Assembly (NCBI GenBank): GCA_028583415.1
Contig: CM053266.1
Coordinates: 33,661,758 to 33,725,757, forward strand
Source: Protea cynaroides
Lineage: Eukaryota; Streptophyta; Magnoliopsida; Proteales; Proteaceae
Direction of reading: 5' to 3'
Length of the DNA stretch: 64,000 nt
Part shown: piece by piece, positions 44,301 to 64,000 of the stretch
Numbering within the stretch: the stretch's first letter is position 1
Layout of the letters: each line of letters starts with the position of its first letter
Made by a program: the position numbers and the translations under genes
The notes under the pieces: generated by a model
Told to the model about the DNA's origin: nothing
Seen by the model: only the letters and a program-made list of their open reading frames with translations
The model's database searches: none

Positions 44301-47300
44301 CAATTTTGTGTCGTGATTGCTAACAGGATTTTGTGTTGTGACATGTCCAATAAGAGAGAGAGAGAGAGAGAGAGAGGTCCAACGGTTCTGAACGGTTGGA
44401 GATGATATTTCATGTGTAAGCCGATTCTTAGGCTTTTTCTAACCAACTCAGCTCAATCCAACTCAAGATCAGACCGGGATCGATAGGGGCGGATTTGGTC
44501 CCCGAGTCCCTACACATGAACCTTGCGTATGATTCTGTTAGGTAAGCTTATAGGGGGATGAATAGGCTTTCTGTGGTGGATTAAATCTTTTTCAACTTTT
44601 AATCATGCGTTGCAAGCAAATTGGCATAATTTAAAATAAATCACAACACAAGATGTATAATGGTTCAAGTATATCCATCCCCTTTAGTACAGGAAGTGGG
44701 GAAGAACATATTACAATTCTTTTTGATAAAAAAAGAATCTTACAACTCTTTGTTCAAGGTCAAGTAAAATTTACCAATTTTTGTTCAAGGTTAAGATGAA
44801 TTTATACACTTTCGAGGATAAGAGGAACCTTGTGTTGTCAAGTACGATTGGGCCTCTTATGAGAACAAGAGGGTCCTTTTGTTGTTAAATGCAATTAGGC
44901 CAACATAAATAATTTCAAATAAAATGATAGGTAAGATATTACCTATGAGTAACATTTTATTATTTGCAATTGTGCAATATGATGAAGATGTTTGGATGAT
45001 GTTTACGAGACTTGCACAATGTGTAGACTTCTATTTAAATAATGTAGTTTCGAGAGAAATAGAGAGACAAGCCTTTTGCATTGATCTTTGAAGAGATCAT
45101 AAATAGAAGCTTGAGAGTAAGCTTCTATTTATTTATTTGTGTGACATGTCAAAGTTACAAAGTAGTTTTTAGCTAAAGTTCAATGGTGTTAAGCCAAAGT
45201 TAGGTATTAATCCAAGTCAATGGCAGTTTGCCTAAGTATTGATTAATATCAAAGTTTACTACCTATGAGGTTTTCAAGGCATCTAGGTCGAAGGCAATTC
45301 GATAAAATATTTGCTCACATGAAAATAATATTTTCATGATTATATCTCAAAGCGATTCATCCTGTCAAGTAAACTTTTGTTTGTGATGACAGAAATTTGT
45401 ATGTCGTATATTGAGGTGTATCTTCTGTTATTGTTCAACACTAGTAGACTTGATGATTGAGTCAAGGTTTGGGATTCCATGGCCACACCGGTGAATGGTG
45501 ATTTTGTAATTAATCTAGTCCAAGTGGAATACTATAACATGTCATCTAATTTATGGGTTTAATTAAAAACTGGGCTAATTGATTGGTGGGAGTTCACATC
45601 GTATGTATGATCGGTTTGGTCTGATTTATCACAAGTTAGAGATAAACTAACCTGGTCCATTGTGGGAATGGATTAAAGTTTGGGATAGTATTATAAATAT
45701 TGGGTTTTGAGTCCATGCACCCATAATTGTTAATTCCTCTCTTTGCTCCCATATACAAAGAGAACAAAAGTGAATCTTTGAGGGTTGTGGAAAACTCAGA
45801 ATCAAAGCTTCGATTGACATTGAGTATCAATCTCCAATATATAGGTACACTTTTATTCAATGATTCCTTCTTGTTCCCATTGTATTATTATAAGAACCCT
45901 ATATGGCTTGTTAGGGTTTGACTTGAACCCACAGTTTTAGTTTAGTCGCACATGCCTCCCCTGAAGATTTCTTTCTTATTTAAGGAAGATTATACATACT
46001 GAAGTATGATTTATTTAACAGCAACCCATAATCCCCAAGACTCATATACAAGAGATAAAGAAGTGATGTATTTACAAGATTAGGGCTTTAGATTTAGTGA
46101 ACAGTTGCTAGAAGAGTTTCACTTTTTTTTTGAGAGTTTACAAGGACAAACATGTGATTTACAATGACAAACTTAGTGCTTCCCAGCATGGCAAGTATTT
46201 GACAAAGGATAAAAAGATTCCTGTCTAATAGCGTGTATCAACGTCCAGACATAAGAAGGGTGAGATGACCACCCCGCCCCTTTACTTGGATGCTTGTGCG
46301 TCCACTCTCATTAGTTCCCGTGCTGGTGCAGGAGCCACATAACCCAACATGAAACTTTTTCTCCTGACAAAGGTAGAATTCTAGTCATTCTAGGAATTCT
46401 TTGACCTTAAATATTTTAATGGGAAAAATGGTCCCCTTTATTGTTTGATAATTGTTAGATTTGCTATCCAACAGGACATTGTCAAATGTCAAAATGATAT
46501 TTACATTTTTTTTTTCAAACAGTAGATGCCCAAAAGACAATAATTCATGGCAATACACCGTTGAAAAATTGTGGAGAAAATCCCATACATGCTGAGACAT
46601 TTAGAAGAACTGTGGAATTTTCATTAATTAGTGCTAAGAACATAATTCCATCAATTTACATAAACACATGATTCCTCTTCTCATATGATTGAAACATGCT
46701 ACTTGGCTGAGTAAAACTTGGATCCCCAGTTCAATTAACCAATACTCAGCGAGTCAGAATCCTCTCCCTACACTTCTATAACCGTCCATGGGTGTGGCAC
46801 TCATTTAAGGGGATGGGGTATGAAGAACCAATGTGGAGAGAGGATCCAGACTCATCCTTAGCCCTCAAAGAAAGAGGGACTCATGATTTCTGAGCTGGTG
46901 GCGTGTGCACACATGCACACACCAATCAGGTTCAACCAATCAGATTTGTCGATAGAGTGCAGGGAGAAGAGGATGTTAGGGGAAGAGAGAGAGTGTTGGT
47001 ATGGTGTGCGCCACCAACTCAAAATCCTCCCCAAAAAATATAATAAAATGACTGACCATGTTAAAAAATAAAACATGAGAGAAGGTTTCCAACACTGCCA
47101 ATGTGAAAATCTTGTACTCCATACCAATGAAGTAGGAAAAACAATTCAGTCAATAGGGGCACAAGGTTAGGGAGGAGAATGAGTGTCAACAGGGAGAGAA
47201 AATGTCAAGAATGTCAGAAGGCTTGGAAAAGAATCCCTTGGGGTCTTTTTCTCATAAAATATATAATAAGAAACACCAGAGAGTGGGATCCGCCCATTGA

Positions 47301-47600
47301 GTCAAGTTGAAATTAGCTGAGAGCAATCTGATCCCAGACACTGAGTTAGAAATTCTTAACATGACAGAAATTCGAACTGTCGGATGAGGTTGCCTTTTCC
47401 CAGCTATTTTGATTTTCATTTCTCCACCCATACAAATGTCGACAGAACCACAGCAAATGTACCGAGTAAACTAAAGAAAGCTACAGGCCTTTGATCCAGA
47501 AACTCATCTAAACAAAACTTTCCCCAAATGGGTACATAATGTTAAGAAGAATCACTTTAGTCGATTTGAGACAATTGGTAAACAAGAGGAATATGGAATG
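44301..47600. other. Intergenic region between convergent PWP1 and RRP15
   Basis: It contains a (GA)n microsatellite at 44352-44376 and otherwise AT-rich sequence with no gene. The left part of the RRP15 3'UTR must end somewhere below 47705. Confidence 0.45.
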
Positions 47601-47704
47601 ACAAATCAAATAACTACCATCACAGGTTTTTCACCAAGCTCATCAATGAACTACTGAAGCCATGGATGATTCACCAGATTAGTCTTTCCTCAAATCTCAA
47701 GAGA

Positions 47705-63777
<16,073 letters not shown>

Positions 63778-64000
63778 CTGGATATTAACAGAAGTCATGA
63801 AAATATATGAACATAACTCAACTGAGGCTACACATATCAAGCTTCTGAAATTATGAAACACATAAGCATTAAAGCTCCATTTGTCTCCACGTAAATATAT
63901 TGAAAAGGAAAATATTCTTCTAATAGGATTTCTGCTATTTGTTGTAACGTAAAGAACAAATAGTGACATTAAAAAAAATAAGAGTAAAATTTCATGTTAA
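63778..64000 (-). other. RRP15: RRP15 intron sequence at the window edge
   Basis: AT-rich, with no exon recognised upstream of the exon at 63696-63777. The preceding exon must lie beyond the window. Confidence 0.5.

Overview
The window is nuclear DNA of a flowering plant, AT-rich, with introns swollen by transposons. The three host genes match plant families (mitochondrial NAD-isocitrate dehydrogenase, PWP1, RRP15). The mobile elements (Copia and Gypsy LTR elements with initiator-Met tRNA primer sites, RTE and L1 LINEs, hAT elements with 8-bp target duplications) are those of angiosperms. Nothing looks like a grass. A eudicot or another non-grass lineage is likely, but the species cannot be read from the sequence.

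Layout. Positions 1-6362 hold no visible host exon; they are probably the first intron of IDH5, whose minus-strand first exon lies at 6363-6560, and they carry a degenerate RTE LINE (1730-3201). Positions 6.6-10.4 kb are intergenic, with MITE remnants and a near-perfect hairpin at 8207-8320. A complete PWP1 gene (WD-repeat ribosome-biogenesis factor, 498 codons plus stop) runs on the plus strand from a 5'UTR exon near 10.43 kb to the stop at 43818. It has 16 coding exons totalling 1497 nt. Two of its introns use GC-AG splice sites, and two are very large (11.1 and 8.7 kb). Intron 2 contains an L1 element interrupted by a hAT MITE and two Copia elements. Intron 10 contains an antisense Copia element, an RTE LINE and two small hAT MITEs.

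A convergent gene, RRP15-like (minus strand), occupies 47705 to beyond 63777. Six 3' exons are visible, including a 20-nt micro-exon. Its introns hold a 3.06-kb LTR element (48061-51124), a young Gypsy element with a large internal deletion (53656-55736), and a 5.25-kb hAT element with a decayed transposase (55917-61165). PWP1 and RRP15 both belong to families that act in maturation of the large ribosomal subunit, so the two neighbours share a pathway.

The most unusual object is the 48061-51124 element. It has paired 217-bp LTRs and a TCAAC target duplication. Between the LTRs lie fragments of at least four unrelated host genes, all in sense orientation: branched-chain aminotransferase, yellow-stripe-like transporter, amidophosphoribosyltransferase and UDP-glycosyltransferase. 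The UGT piece is fused in frame to a peptide resembling a Gypsy polyprotein tail. This looks like a multi-gene-capturing (Pack-type) LTR retrotransposon.
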